Origin: Thermophagus sp052400625
GTDB lineage: Bacteria > Bacteroidota > Bacteroidia > Bacteroidales > Marinilabiliaceae
Length of the DNA stretch: 64,000 bases
Assembly (NCBI GenBank): GCA_052400625.1
Contig: JBQTGH010000011.1
Strand: one strand, 5' to 3'
Under the pieces are notes generated by a model, which worked only from the letters and a program-made list of their open reading frames with translations, was not told the DNA's origin and did no database searches. The position numbers and the translations under genes were made by a program. Positions 9,669 through 17,580 of the stretch are shown piece by piece (positions within the stretch are counted from its first letter, which is position 1; the number at the start of each line of letters is the position of its first letter).

Positions 9669-9854
9669 AGCCAATATATATGAAGTTTTTTGATAGAACA
9701 CTGGTATGTTAGATGTCTTTGTCCTAAAATAGTTTAATGCACGAGGCTGTTAAGATGTGTTAATAGAAGCGTGGTCTTGACCGCCTTTTTGTTGATAAAT
9801 GTGTTTTTTTAATAACCTTTCTAATTGGTTGGCTGTTGTCCTATATATTGGCTT

Positions 9855-9862
9855 TAATTTTG
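9855..9862 (+). promoter_or_regulatory. Candidate -7 box (TAATTTTG)
   Basis: TAATTTTG matches the Bacteroidota TAnnTTTG box and lies 58 bp before the oxidoreductase start at 9921. The nearest TTG candidates upstream are 16 and 23 bp away, neither ideal, so support is moderate. Confidence 0.35.
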
Positions 9863-9920
9863 GCGCCAATTGAAACCATGTTTTTTTATAGATAATTAAT
9901 AAGTAGCGAAAAAGAGAGAA

Positions 9921-10910
9921 ATGGAAGAAAAGCAATTTTCGGCGTTTGTCGTTGAAGAAGAAGGAACCTTTAAAAGGACCGTCAAGGTAAAATCTGTGGA
10001 CGATTTGCCGGAAGGTGATCTGTTGATTCGGGTTTACTATTCATCCTTAAACTATAAGGATGCGCTTTCATCAATCGGGAACAAAGGGGTTACCAGAAAA
10101 TATCCTCACACACCGGGTATTGATGCCGCGGGTGTGGTGGAATGGTCGGGGAGCCAACGGTTTAATGCCGGCGACCAAGTGATTGTCACCAGTTATGATC
10201 TGGGCATGAATACCGACGGTGGTTTTGCTGAATATATCAGGGTTCCGGAGAGTTGGGCCGTCCCGTTGCCGGAGCGTCTTACTATGAGGGAAGCCATGGT
10301 ATTGGGAACCGCCGGGTTGACCGCCGGGATATCGGTTTTACGTCTCACGGAACTGGTAAAGCCCGATAGCGGTCCCATTATCGTATCGGGTGCTACCGGC
10401 GGAGTGGGGGCCTTAAGTGTTACCATCCTGAGTAAATTGGGATATGCGGTGACGGCCGTTACGGGAAAAGAAACGGAACGTGCCTATCTGGAAGGGCTGG
10501 GCGCCAAAAATATCATTCTTCGGAAAGAATTTGAAGCGATGGAAAAACGACCGCTTTTAAAATCCATGTTTGCCGGTGCCATTGATACTGTTGGAGGCGT
10601 TATATTGGAGAACATTATTAAATCGACGAAGCCTATGGGAGCGGTGACTTGTTGCGGCAATGTGGCTTCGCCAAACCTCAATTTAACGGTTTTTCCTTTT
10701 ATTCTAAGGGGGGTAGCGCTTATTGGCATCGATTCTCAGAATTACCCAATGGTTTATCGGGAAAAAGTATGGAATAAATTGTCGGGCGAGTGGAAACCGG
10801 ATCACCTGGAGGAGATGGCCACTGAAATATCGTTGGATGAATTGAATCAAAAGATTGATTTGATGCTTAAAGGTCAGCTGAAGGGACGAACGGTTCTGAA
10901 GCTGGCATAG
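9921..10910 (+). CDS. acuI: AcuI/YhdH family NADPH-dependent oxidoreductase (acrylyl-CoA reductase type)
   Basis: 329 residues, the full length of the YhdH/YhfP/AcuI branch of medium-chain dehydrogenases. The N-terminal catalytic domain has SSLNYKDALSSIGNKGVTR and PGIDAAGVVE, both diagnostic of this branch, and no zinc-binding Cys/His set. The nucleotide-binding fold carries VSGATGGVGALSV at about residue 154. AcuI reduces acrylyl-CoA to propionyl-CoA with NADPH; YhdH-type proteins are sometimes annotated as quinone oxidoreductases, so the physiological substrate here is uncertain. The aldo-keto reductase gene follows after 66 bp on the same strand, and a QorB-like gene converges on the pair. 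Together these suggest handling of reactive carbonyls or enones (inference). Confidence 0.88.
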   Translation: MEEKQFSAFVVEEEGTFKRTVKVKSVDDLPEGDLLIRVYYSSLNYKDALSSIGNKGVTRKYPHTPGIDAAGVVEWSGSQRFNAGDQVIVTSYDLGMNTDGGFAEYIRVPESWAVPLPERLTMREAMVLGTAGLTAGISVLRLTELVKPDSGPIIVSGATGGVGALSVTILSKLGYAVTAVTGKETERAYLEGLGAKNIILRKEFEAMEKRPLLKSMFAGAIDTVGGVILENIIKSTKPMGAVTCCGNVASPNLNLTVFPFILRGVALIGIDSQNYPMVYREKVWNKLSGEWKPDHLEEMATEISLDELNQKIDLMLKGQLKGRTVLKLA

Positions 10911-10976
10911 CTCACGTGGTTTCGGTCCCGGATCATTTTACCGTCAGAACAGAATATAAACATTAAAAACAGAGAT

Positions 10977-11921
10977 ATGAAAAAAGTAAAACTTGGAAAT
11001 ACAGGGCTGGAAGTAGCCCCGATTAATTTTGGTGGCAATGTTTTTGGATGGACCCTTGACGAGGAAAAATCGTTTGAAATACTGGATGCCTTTGTTGATG
11101 GCGGCTTCAACTTCATTGATACGGCCGACACCTATGCCTGGTGGGTAAACGGGAAAGGCGGACAGTCCGAAACCATCATTGGCAACTGGATGAAGGCACG
11201 AGGTAACAGAGACCGGGTGATTATTGCGACCAAAGTGGGGTCCGAAACCAAAGAACATCCTTTTGACATTAGTAAAAAACATATTCTTAAATCGGTGGAC
11301 GAATCGTTAAGTCGCCTTCAGACCGATTACATAGATTTGTATTATACCCACTTCGACGACAACAAAACGCCGGTGGAGGAGACCTTGTCTGCCTATGATG
11401 AGGTTATAAAAGCCGGAAAGGTACGTTATATCGGGGCTTCCAATGTTTCGCCTCAGCGTTTGACTGAATCTTTTGAGACGGCCGAAAAAAATGATTTGCC
11501 TCGTTATGTGGCTTTGCAGCCGCATTACAATTTGGTGGAAAGAGAAGGGTATGAATCCCAATACGCCCCATTGGTAAAAAAGTATGGGTTGAGTGTTATG
11601 CCTTACTGGTCGTTGGCTGCCGGCTTTTTAACCGGGAAATACCGCAGCGAAGCGGACCTGGGCAAGAGCGTTCGTGGACAAGGAGTTCGCAAATATCTGA
11701 ATCCGAAAGGTTTGGCAGTTTTAGATGCATTGGATAAAGTGTCGGAGAAACACAACAGTCAGCCGGCAACCATTGCACTGGCCTGGTTACTTTCCCGTCC
11801 ATTCGTGGCGGCGCCCATCGTAAGTGCCACGAATAAAAACCAGTTAAAAGCCATTTTTGAAGCACCAAAAGTTCAGTTAGACGCAGAAGATCTGGCCTTG
11901 CTGGAAAAGGTCTCTTTTTAA
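10977..11921 (+). CDS. Aldo/keto reductase
   Basis: 314 residues, a complete (beta/alpha)8 AKR. The catalytic tetrad is visible: Asp48 and Tyr53 in FIDTADTYAWW, Lys86 in IATKVG, and His125 in YYTHFDD. The C-terminal NADPH-binding part includes AAPIVSATNKNQL. The fold and the N-terminal KKVKLGNTGLEVAPINFGG match the YajO/YccK-like bacterial AKRs, which reduce aldehydes and ketones with NADPH in the cytoplasm. The substrate is unknown. It is probably transcribed with the upstream AcuI-like gene and ends at a strong terminator 20 bp after its stop. Confidence 0.92.
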   Translation: MKKVKLGNTGLEVAPINFGGNVFGWTLDEEKSFEILDAFVDGGFNFIDTADTYAWWVNGKGGQSETIIGNWMKARGNRDRVIIATKVGSETKEHPFDISKKHILKSVDESLSRLQTDYIDLYYTHFDDNKTPVEETLSAYDEVIKAGKVRYIGASNVSPQRLTESFETAEKNDLPRYVALQPHYNLVEREGYESQYAPLVKKYGLSVMPYWSLAAGFLTGKYRSEADLGKSVRGQGVRKYLNPKGLAVLDALDKVSEKHNSQPATIALAWLLSRPFVAAPIVSATNKNQLKAIFEAPKVQLDAEDLALLEKVSF

Positions 11922-11940
11922 TGGAACCGAAAAACAGTAA

Positions 11941-11980
11941 ACGGGGTATTTCTCCTTAGATGGGAAATACCCCGTTTTTA
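11941..11980 (+). terminator. Rho-independent terminator after the aldo/keto reductase gene
   Basis: A perfect 12-bp stem, ACGGGGTATTTC / GAAATACCCCGT (11941-11952 with 11964-11975), has an 11-nt loop and is followed by TTTTA. Confidence 0.9.
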
Positions 11981-12067
11981 ATGTCTAAACCTTAGGTTTA
12001 TTAAACCCGAAAAATGCATTAGAAAATCTATTACGAATTAAAATTGCTGCCAATTCAGTTGCAATCC

Positions 12068-12116
12068 AACTTGTTGAAATTCACTATAGAGGTGCTGTGC
12101 CTCATTTCAACAAGTT
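12068..12116 (-). terminator. Long hairpin downstream of the QorB-like gene
   Basis: A perfect 13-bp inverted repeat, AACTTGTTGAAAT / ATTTCAACAAGTT (12068-12080 with 12104-12116), encloses a second short stem (GAGG 12089-12092 with CCTC 12100-12103). It sits 45 bp beyond the minus-strand stop at 12162. There is no clear T-run, so it may end the transcript or protect its 3' end. Confidence 0.5.
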
Positions 12117-12161
12117 TGTGATAGATTGCCCTTTCGGTTCTCGGGGCGAAGTTCTGATGCG

Positions 12162-13013
12162 TTATTCGGTTTTAAGAGCTTCCCTGACCGATTGGGCAAT
12201 CGGTGTTGTGGGTCTTCCAAGAATTTTTGAAAGGGTTTTGGAATCATCAAACAAGTCGTTTTTGGAGGCACTCACATCCCAGTTTGCCAGTCCGGCGGCC
12301 AGGTCGTCCGGTAAGCCTACACTTTTTAAAACAGCGGCAAACTCATGCTCGGGCAAATCCTTGTAGGGGATATTCTTCCCGGTCTGGTGCGATATTTCTT
12401 TGGCCAGATCGGAAAGGGTATAGAAGGTGTCGCCGGCCAGCTCATAGGTTTTTCCTTTGTGCGTATCGTCAGCAATGACGATGGCTGCCGCTTCGGCATA
12501 GTCGGCACGGGGGGCCGATGAAATCTTACCGTTGCCGGCGCTTCCTAAAAAGGCTCCGCCCTGCAAAGCCCCCGGGATGGATGCGGTATAGTTTTCCGTG
12601 TACCAACCATTTCTCAATAAAGTAAAGTCGATTCCCGATTCTTTAAGCGCTTTTTCGGTTTCCAGATGTTCCGGAATCAGGTTGAGGGATGATTGGTCGG
12701 CATGAAGCAGACTGGTATAAACAATCCATTTCACACCGGCTTTTTGGGCTGCGTTGATGACGTTGCTGTGCTGCCGACTACGTTGTCCCACTTCAGAGCC
12801 GGAAATGAGCAATAAGCGGTCGATGCCCTGAAGAGACTCTTCCATTACCTCCGGTTGATTGTAATCAAAAGCCCGGACTTCTGTTCCCAGGGTGGCACCT
12901 TTTTCCTTGTTACGTGCCAAGGCAACAATGTTTTCTGTCGGAACTCTCTTTTTTAATTCTTCTACGACGATGCGGCCCAATTGGCCGGTTGCACCTGTTA
13001 CTGCAATTTTCAT
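12162..13013 (-). CDS. qorB: NAD(P)H:quinone oxidoreductase QorB-like (NmrA-type SDR)
   Basis: 283 residues. The N-terminal KIAVTGATGQLGRIVVEELK is a Rossmann NADP-binding motif. Much of the sequence follows Escherichia coli QorB (YtfG): LLLISGSEVGQRSRQHSNVI, AAGVKW-like AQKAGVKWIVYTSLLHAD, LLRNGWYTENY, YELAGDTFYTLSDLAKE, and the ending DDSKTLSKILGRPTTP. QorB reduces quinones with NADPH in the cytoplasm. The gene is monocistronic and converges on the aldo/keto reductase gene. In many bacteria a HxlR-type regulator is divergent to qorB; none is seen in the 459 bp upstream. Confidence 0.93.
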   Translation of the reverse strand: MKIAVTGATGQLGRIVVEELKKRVPTENIVALARNKEKGATLGTEVRAFDYNQPEVMEESLQGIDRLLLISGSEVGQRSRQHSNVINAAQKAGVKWIVYTSLLHADQSSLNLIPEHLETEKALKESGIDFTLLRNGWYTENYTASIPGALQGGAFLGSAGNGKISSAPRADYAEAAAIVIADDTHKGKTYELAGDTFYTLSDLAKEISHQTGKNIPYKDLPEHEFAAVLKSVGLPDDLAAGLANWDVSASKNDLFDDSKTLSKILGRPTTPIAQSVREALKTE

Positions 13014-13325
13014 GATATACTTTTTTTTGTGTTTATTTTTTTTACCATTAATTGTATGGCAAAGGTAGGTGGTGCAACCGACAAGGTAAAGGTTAAAAAT
13101 GGACTGAAAATGGTAAAAATGGGAATTGCTTTATGGCATACTGTTGTGTGTTTTGGTACCTGACGTGGATTACAGAATTGCCTTAAATCAAAGCTTCCTA
13201 GCATCAATTATACCATGTGGAATTGGGTAAAAAGCTTTTAGCCTCAGTTGTTTATTTGTCGGTTTCTGACCTCTCGTCTCTGGTTCCCGGCTGCTATTTC
13301 TGACATCAATCTCTATAAAAATAAC

Positions 13326-13352
13326 TTATAAAAATGCATTCAGATGAATGCA
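13326..13352 (-). terminator. Rho-independent terminator of the SMP-30/NhaC transcript
   Basis: A 7-bp stem, TGCATTC / GAATGCA (13335-13341 with 13346-13352), has a 4-nt loop. Read on the minus strand it is followed by TTTTTATAAG. It is about 120 bp after the minus-strand stop at 13473. Confidence 0.6.
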
Positions 13353-13379
13353 AACCGGATGGTCAAATCACACCGATAA

Positions 13380-13466
13380 TGCAACCTTAAACTAATATCT
13401 ATAAATCTTAAATCTAAACATCTAACACCTTAAAGCCAGCATCTATCATCTACCATTAACATCTGT
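13380..13466. repeat. Degenerate TTTAGAT-like tandem repeat
   Basis: Imperfect 6- to 8-bp units recur through the segment: ATATCTATAAATCTTAAATC, then AAACATCTAACACC and CATCTATCATCTACCATTAA. No conserved spacer pattern exists, so it is not a CRISPR array. Similar low-complexity units occur at 6775-6815 and 53050-53110. Confidence 0.5.
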
Positions 13467-13472
13467 CCCCAT

Positions 13473-14426
13473 TCATTTTTCTGAAAACAGACAGGCCGGA
13501 ATGCCTTTAACTTTAGTTTTTACGGCAAACAAGGATCCGCTTAGAGGATATTGGTCCAGTTGTTCTTTGGTCAAACCTACTCGGGCAGTGGTGATATATA
13601 GGGTTTTCAACTTTTTGCCACCAAAAGCACAAGACGTTACATGAGGAGCAGGTACCTCTATTTTTTGCAAAAGCTCACCATTATCCGGATCCCAACGATA
13701 AACGCCGTAACCGCCCCAATGAGCAATCCATAGTTTTCCTTCCGAATCGATGGTCATCCCATCGGGACTTCCCATCTCTTTTGGGACAGACACCACGACT
13801 CTGCGGTTGGCTATTTCGCCCGTTTCGGGAACATAATCGTATGCAAAAACGCTTTGGGTGGGCGTGTCGATGTAGTACATCAGATTTTTATTGGTGTCCC
13901 ACACAATGCCGTTGGAAATGGTTACACCCGACTGTTTTACGACGAGCGTGTCGCCATCCAGCATATACAGGTTGCCGGCATTGGGCTGCTCTGATTTTGA
14001 CATGGTTCCCACCCAGAAGCGTCCCATAGGGTCGCATTTGCCGTCGTTAAAACGAACATTGGGCGCGGCATCGGCGGGGAATGGTGTCAGTAATTTTAGC
14101 TTTTCGTCCGGGGTGATGCCATAAATACCTGTCTCCTGAGCGGCAACAGCCAAATATCCATCCTGTGCCGGGACAACGGTACCCACCATGCTTTCCAGAG
14201 GCAAGTTGTGCAACATTCCTTTTTGAGGGTGATACATAAAGACTTTTTTCCCTGTAATATCTACCCATAAAAGGGCCTTGTTGTCCGGATGCCAGATGGC
14301 ACCTTCTCCCAGCTCTGCTGTCGGGGTAGCCTTCACCGGCTCTACTTTTGTTTTTTGACAGGATGCCAGAATAAGTAGGGTTGAAAATAAGATGGTTGTT
14401 CTCATTTTTTTAGTTGTGTGATTCAT
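13473..14426 (-). CDS. SMP-30/gluconolactonase-like lipoprotein
   Basis: 317 residues from the ATG at 14426, or 310 from the ATG at 14405, which begins the signal peptide cleanly (MRTTILFSTLLILASC). The lipobox LASC is followed by QKTKVE without acidic residues, suggesting a periplasmic anchor. The rest is a six-bladed SMP-30/regucalcin propeller: ELGEGAIWHPD, VRFNDGKCDPMGRFWVGTMS, VTISNGIVWD, and SPDGMTIDSEGKLWIAHWGG. The conserved Glu, Asn and Asp metal ligands of the family are present in these motifs. Members hydrolyse sugar lactones; the substrate here is unknown. With the 14426 start it overlaps the end of the antiporter gene by 17 bp, so the two are surely co-transcribed. Confidence 0.88.
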   Translation of the reverse strand: MNHTTKKMRTTILFSTLLILASCQKTKVEPVKATPTAELGEGAIWHPDNKALLWVDITGKKVFMYHPQKGMLHNLPLESMVGTVVPAQDGYLAVAAQETGIYGITPDEKLKLLTPFPADAAPNVRFNDGKCDPMGRFWVGTMSKSEQPNAGNLYMLDGDTLVVKQSGVTISNGIVWDTNKNLMYYIDTPTQSVFAYDYVPETGEIANRRVVVSVPKEMGSPDGMTIDSEGKLWIAHWGGYGVYRWDPDNGELLQKIEVPAPHVTSCAFGGKKLKTLYITTARVGLTKEQLDQYPLSGSLFAVKTKVKGIPACLFSEK

Positions 14427-15870
14427 GTTTAGTAGTTGGTTTTATTCGTCGGATCTTAATATTTAGATAAGCAAACAAGATACTCATAAAAGGACTAATA
14501 ATATTAAAAAAACAATAGGGCACGTAATCGAGAGTTGCCACACCCAGAATTCTTGACTGGGTGGCACCACAGGTATTCCAGGGAATCAAAACCGACGTCA
14601 TGGTTCCCGAGTCTTCCAGCGTTCTGCTCAACACCTCCGGTTTGAGGTGGCTGTCGTCATAAGCCTTTTTGTACATACGTCCTGATACGACAATGGAAAT
14701 GTACTGGTCGGAAGCAGTGGCATTGAAAAACAGACAAGTCCCAACGGTTGAAGTCACCAGTGCCCCTGTTGATTTTGCTTTTTTCATTATGGGTTGGGTA
14801 ATTCGGGAGAGTAATCCTCCAGCTTCCATAACGCCACCGAAGACCATGGCCGACAAAATTAACCAGACGGTATTAAGCATTCCTCTCATCCCTGAAGTGT
14901 TCAGCAACTCGTTCAGATGATCATTGGATGTTTTAAGTTCAATATCACCGAAGATGGATTGCATAACACTGAAGTACGACGCTTTGAAGTAGTCTGTCCC
15001 GGCTCCGCTGATTTCCCGGATGATATCCGGCTGGAAAATAATGGCAAAAACACCGCCCAACAGGGTGCCGGCCATAAGGGCAGGAATGGCCGGTACCTTT
15101 TTGATGATGAGGGTTAGAAGTGTCAGTGGCACCAGGAACAGCCAGGGGGTGAGGTAGAAGGTCTCACTGATGGCTTGTTTTACGGATGTTGGTTCTGCTA
15201 AAGGAACCTCCGGAGTACTGTTCAACCCAATAAGTGTAAATATGATTAGTGTAAGGGTCATACTCGGTACGGTGGTATAAAACATATAGCGGATGTGCGT
15301 AAAGATATCGGTTCCGGCCATTGCGGAGGCGAGGTTGGTGGTATCACTCATTGGCGATATTTTGTCACCAAAATAGGATCCGGAAATGATGGCGCCCGCT
15401 ATAACCGGGTGGCTGAGGCCTAACGACTTTCCAATACCCAACAGGGCGACCCCGATGGTGGCAACGGTAGACCATGAACTGCCGGTGGCTACCGACACCA
15501 ACGAACAAACAATGACTGCCGTGACCAAAAAAACATGGGGATTGATGAGGTCCATGCCGTAATAAATCATGGCGGGGACAACGCCACTGATCATCCACGT
15601 CCCGGCCAGTGAGCCGATCAAAAGCAATATCAACATGGAGGGCATGGCCGACCCAATGGTTTTAATGATTTGGTCGCTGGTATGAGACCATCCCAGCCCC
15701 TGACGATGGACGATTAACCCGCCAATGGTGGCAGCCAGCAGCAGGGCGGTCTGGTTGGAACCCGCCAGAGTATCTTCAAATACAAATGCATTGATCGTCA
15801 GGAGTACTATCAGGCAAAGGATAGGGAATAAGGCCTCGAAGAGAGTGGGGGTTGTTTTATTGATTACCAT
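14410..15870 (-). CDS. nhaC: NhaC-family Na+/H+ antiporter
   Basis: 486 residues from the ATG at 15870; the open frame goes 15 codons further (to 15915), but the first transmembrane helix follows shortly after residue 1 of the shorter form. About 11-12 hydrophobic helices are visible. The conserved NhaC segments are present: GSYFGDKISPMSDTTNLAS, VTAVIVCSLVSVATGSSWST, and LIPWNTCGATQSRILGVAT. NhaC proteins exchange Na+ for H+ across the inner membrane; several relatives exchange organic acids instead. The overlap with a periplasmic lactonase-like gene makes transport of a sugar acid worth considering (inference). No regulator is adjacent. Confidence 0.9.
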   Translation of the reverse strand: MVINKTTPTLFEALFPILCLIVLLTINAFVFEDTLAGSNQTALLLAATIGGLIVHRQGLGWSHTSDQIIKTIGSAMPSMLILLLIGSLAGTWMISGVVPAMIYYGMDLINPHVFLVTAVIVCSLVSVATGSSWSTVATIGVALLGIGKSLGLSHPVIAGAIISGSYFGDKISPMSDTTNLASAMAGTDIFTHIRYMFYTTVPSMTLTLIIFTLIGLNSTPEVPLAEPTSVKQAISETFYLTPWLFLVPLTLLTLIIKKVPAIPALMAGTLLGGVFAIIFQPDIIREISGAGTDYFKASYFSVMQSIFGDIELKTSNDHLNELLNTSGMRGMLNTVWLILSAMVFGGVMEAGGLLSRITQPIMKKAKSTGALVTSTVGTCLFFNATASDQYISIVVSGRMYKKAYDDSHLKPEVLSRTLEDSGTMTSVLIPWNTCGATQSRILGVATLDYVPYCFFNIISPFMSILFAYLNIKIRRIKPTTKHESHN

Positions 15871-16180
15871 TATTCTAAATTTCAAAAGAAGCTTTATGAT
15901 AAAAGATTTCTTCAATAGAATTCAAATAACGGAATAAATTTTTGTTTTTGAAATACGTTGTTTGTGTGATTGGCGCAGGGACGTTAGGTAATTTATAAGC
16001 AACCCGAGATGTTAACAAACCCATTAACATGAACCTCTTTCCATTCAAATTGTTAAATAATCATGTTGTGCAGGTATTTTAATTTCCTGATTTATAAATG
16101 AGACGATCAATTTTACAGGGACAGGAAGATCTGTTGTGAACATTAAAATGCTAAGAATCAGTTGTTGAAAAGAATTTGTT
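15871..16180. other. 310-bp divergent intergenic region
   Basis: This region lies between the divergent antiporter and thioredoxin-like genes. I see no TAnnTTTG box that I trust. A small perfect inverted repeat, ATGTTAA / TTAACAT (16009-16015 with 16024-16030), lies near the middle and could be an operator. No gene is supported. Confidence 0.5.
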
Positions 16181-16654
16181 ATGCAAAAATTGAAATTTCT
16201 TATTCTATTGCTAATGGCCCCGGGGTTCTCTATGGTTGGACAAAATGTTCCGGAGATGAATTTTTCCCGTTTTGAGCCCCGGCTGCATAAGAATAACGAT
16301 ACCACTTATGTCATTAATTTTTGGGCCACCTGGTGCAAGCCCTGTGTGGAAGAGATTCCCGGCTTTTTGAAGGCGGCCTCCGACCTCAAGAACGACAAGG
16401 TGAAGTTTGTATTTGTCAGTCTGGATTTCCCCACACAGAAAGAAAGCCGGCTGTTGCCTTTTATAAAAGAGCATGGAATGAATGAGCAGGTCATTCTTTT
16501 AAACGATCCCGCCAGTAACCAATGGATCCCGAAAGTGGATTCCCAATGGTCGGGAGCCATTCCTGCCACATTAATATATAAGAGAAAGGATCAAACCTTT
16601 CACGAAGGCTCTCTCTCTTATGATGAATTAATAACCATTATTAAATCGAAGTAA
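16181..16654 (+). CDS. Secreted TlpA-like thioredoxin-fold protein
   Basis: 157 residues. A signal peptide (MQKLKFLILLLLMAPGFSMV) is followed by a short N-terminal part and a thioredoxin domain with the redox pair Cys53-Cys56 in FWATWCKPCVEEIPGF. The cis-Pro region is GAIPATLIYKR. It belongs to the TlpA/ResA group, which keep thiols reduced or pass electrons in the periplasm, for example in cytochrome c maturation or to peroxiredoxins. The next gene begins 2 bp after its stop and encodes another thioredoxin-fold protein with a signal peptide, so the two likely function together. No lipobox Cys is present, so it should be soluble in the periplasm. Confidence 0.88.
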   Translation: MQKLKFLILLLMAPGFSMVGQNVPEMNFSRFEPRLHKNNDTTYVINFWATWCKPCVEEIPGFLKAASDLKNDKVKFVFVSLDFPTQKESRLLPFIKEHGMNEQVILLNDPASNQWIPKVDSQWSGAIPATLIYKRKDQTFHEGSLSYDELITIIKSK

Positions 16655-16656
16655 TT

Positions 16657-17256
16657 ATGAAGAAGTTGATGTTATCAGGCCTGTTGATGGCTCTGACAAT
16701 GACCGTATTGGGTCAGGGGTATAAACCCGGCGATGAAGCCAGAGATTTTAAACTTAAAAATGTGGATGATAAAATGGTCTCACTGGCCGATTATCCCGAT
16801 GCCAAAGGATTTATTGTCATTTTTTCCACCAATCACTGCCCCTATGTGGTAGCTTATGAAGACCGGATGATTGAACTCGATAAAATGTTCAAACCCAAAG
16901 GATATCCGGTTATTGCCATTAACCCCAACGATCCTAAGGCTTTTCCCGAAGATTCGTTTGAGAATATGAAGGTTCGGGCCAAAGAAAAAGGATTTACTTT
17001 TCCTTATCTTTTTGATGCAACACAGGAAATAGCTAAAGCCTATGGTGCTACACGTACCCCTCATGTCTTTTTGCTGAAAAAGGAGATGGGTAAACACATT
17101 GTGAAATATATCGGCGCCATCGACGATAACTATCAGGATGCTTCTGCCGTTAAGGAAAAGTATGTGGCCAATGCCATTGCGGACCTGGAAGCCGGGAGTT
17201 CTGTCAAGGTAAAGGAAACCAAGGCGATAGGTTGTAGTATTAAGTGGAAAAAGTAG
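16657..17256 (+). CDS. Secreted redoxin (AhpC/TSA-like) family protein
   Basis: 199 residues with a signal peptide (MKKLMLSGLLMALTMTVLGQ). The redoxin domain carries a single Cys61 in FSTNHCPYVVAYEDR, typical of a peroxiredoxin-like family rather than a CxxC thioredoxin. A second Cys (about 193) is in the C-terminal GCSIKWKK, an ending shared by this family, and may be the resolving Cys. It probably acts in the periplasm, reducing peroxides or thiols with electrons from the TlpA-like partner encoded 2 bp upstream. That spacing (TAATTATG) implies translational coupling. The true substrate is not known. Confidence 0.85.
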   Translation: MKKLMLSGLLMALTMTVLGQGYKPGDEARDFKLKNVDDKMVSLADYPDAKGFIVIFSTNHCPYVVAYEDRMIELDKMFKPKGYPVIAINPNDPKAFPEDSFENMKVRAKEKGFTFPYLFDATQEIAKAYGATRTPHVFLLKKEMGKHIVKYIGAIDDNYQDASAVKEKYVANAIADLEAGSSVKVKETKAIGCSIKWKK

Positions 17257-17333
17257 TCAAACTATACGTTTCTGTGGGAGGACAGGACTTTTATCCGTAT
17301 AAAATTATTATATGTATTCGTCTGATGGATCTC

Positions 17334-17386
17334 GCATGACCATCGGTTTATATGTGATTTTCTTGTGACAAAGCTCTTGGTCATGC
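17334..17386 (+). terminator. 9-bp inverted repeat, possible terminator of the redoxin pair
   Basis: The perfect repeat GCATGACCA / TGGTCATGC (17334-17342 with 17378-17386) has a 35-nt loop and is followed by TTGTTTTAT. The loop is long for a terminator. It lies about 80 bp after the redoxin stop, in a 324-bp convergent gap without any gene. Confidence 0.45.
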
Positions 17387-17422
17387 TTGTTTTATCCCAT
17401 CTGGAAAATTTATTAATGCTCC

Positions 17423-17468
17423 CGACAACCGAGCGGACTTTTTATTCCTTCCGCAAGATTGGTTGTCG
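17423..17468. repeat. Nested hairpin in the convergent gap
   Basis: CGACAACC (17423-17430) pairs with GGTTGTCG (17461-17468), and inside it GCGG pairs with CCGC. No T-run is seen on either side, so this could be a 3'-end stabiliser of the minus-strand regulator transcript ending at 17581. Confidence 0.4.
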
Positions 17469-17580
17469 TTGAATGCCGGTGCTTCACCCTAGTATGAAGG
17501 AAATTGTTTCCTGTATTATTTCCGATTAATTTGCCGAAGTGGTATTTCTTTTTCGTGCAAGCATGGGTGAGGCGTTGGCT

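Larger units (their letters stand above)
13014..13472. other. 459-bp intergenic region with a terminator and degenerate repeats
   Basis: Between the start of the QorB-like gene and the end of the SMP-30-like gene (both minus strand) there is no gene that I can support. It holds the terminator at 13326-13352 and, at about 13380-13466, a run of imperfect ATCTA/ATCTTAA units that on the minus strand read TTTAGAT/GATGATAGATG. The 13060-13160 part is A-rich without clear structure. Confidence 0.6.

Noticed and set aside
13380..13466. Possible CRISPR-like array
   Set aside because: Units are 6-8 bp, imperfect, and have no spacers; there are no cas genes in the window.
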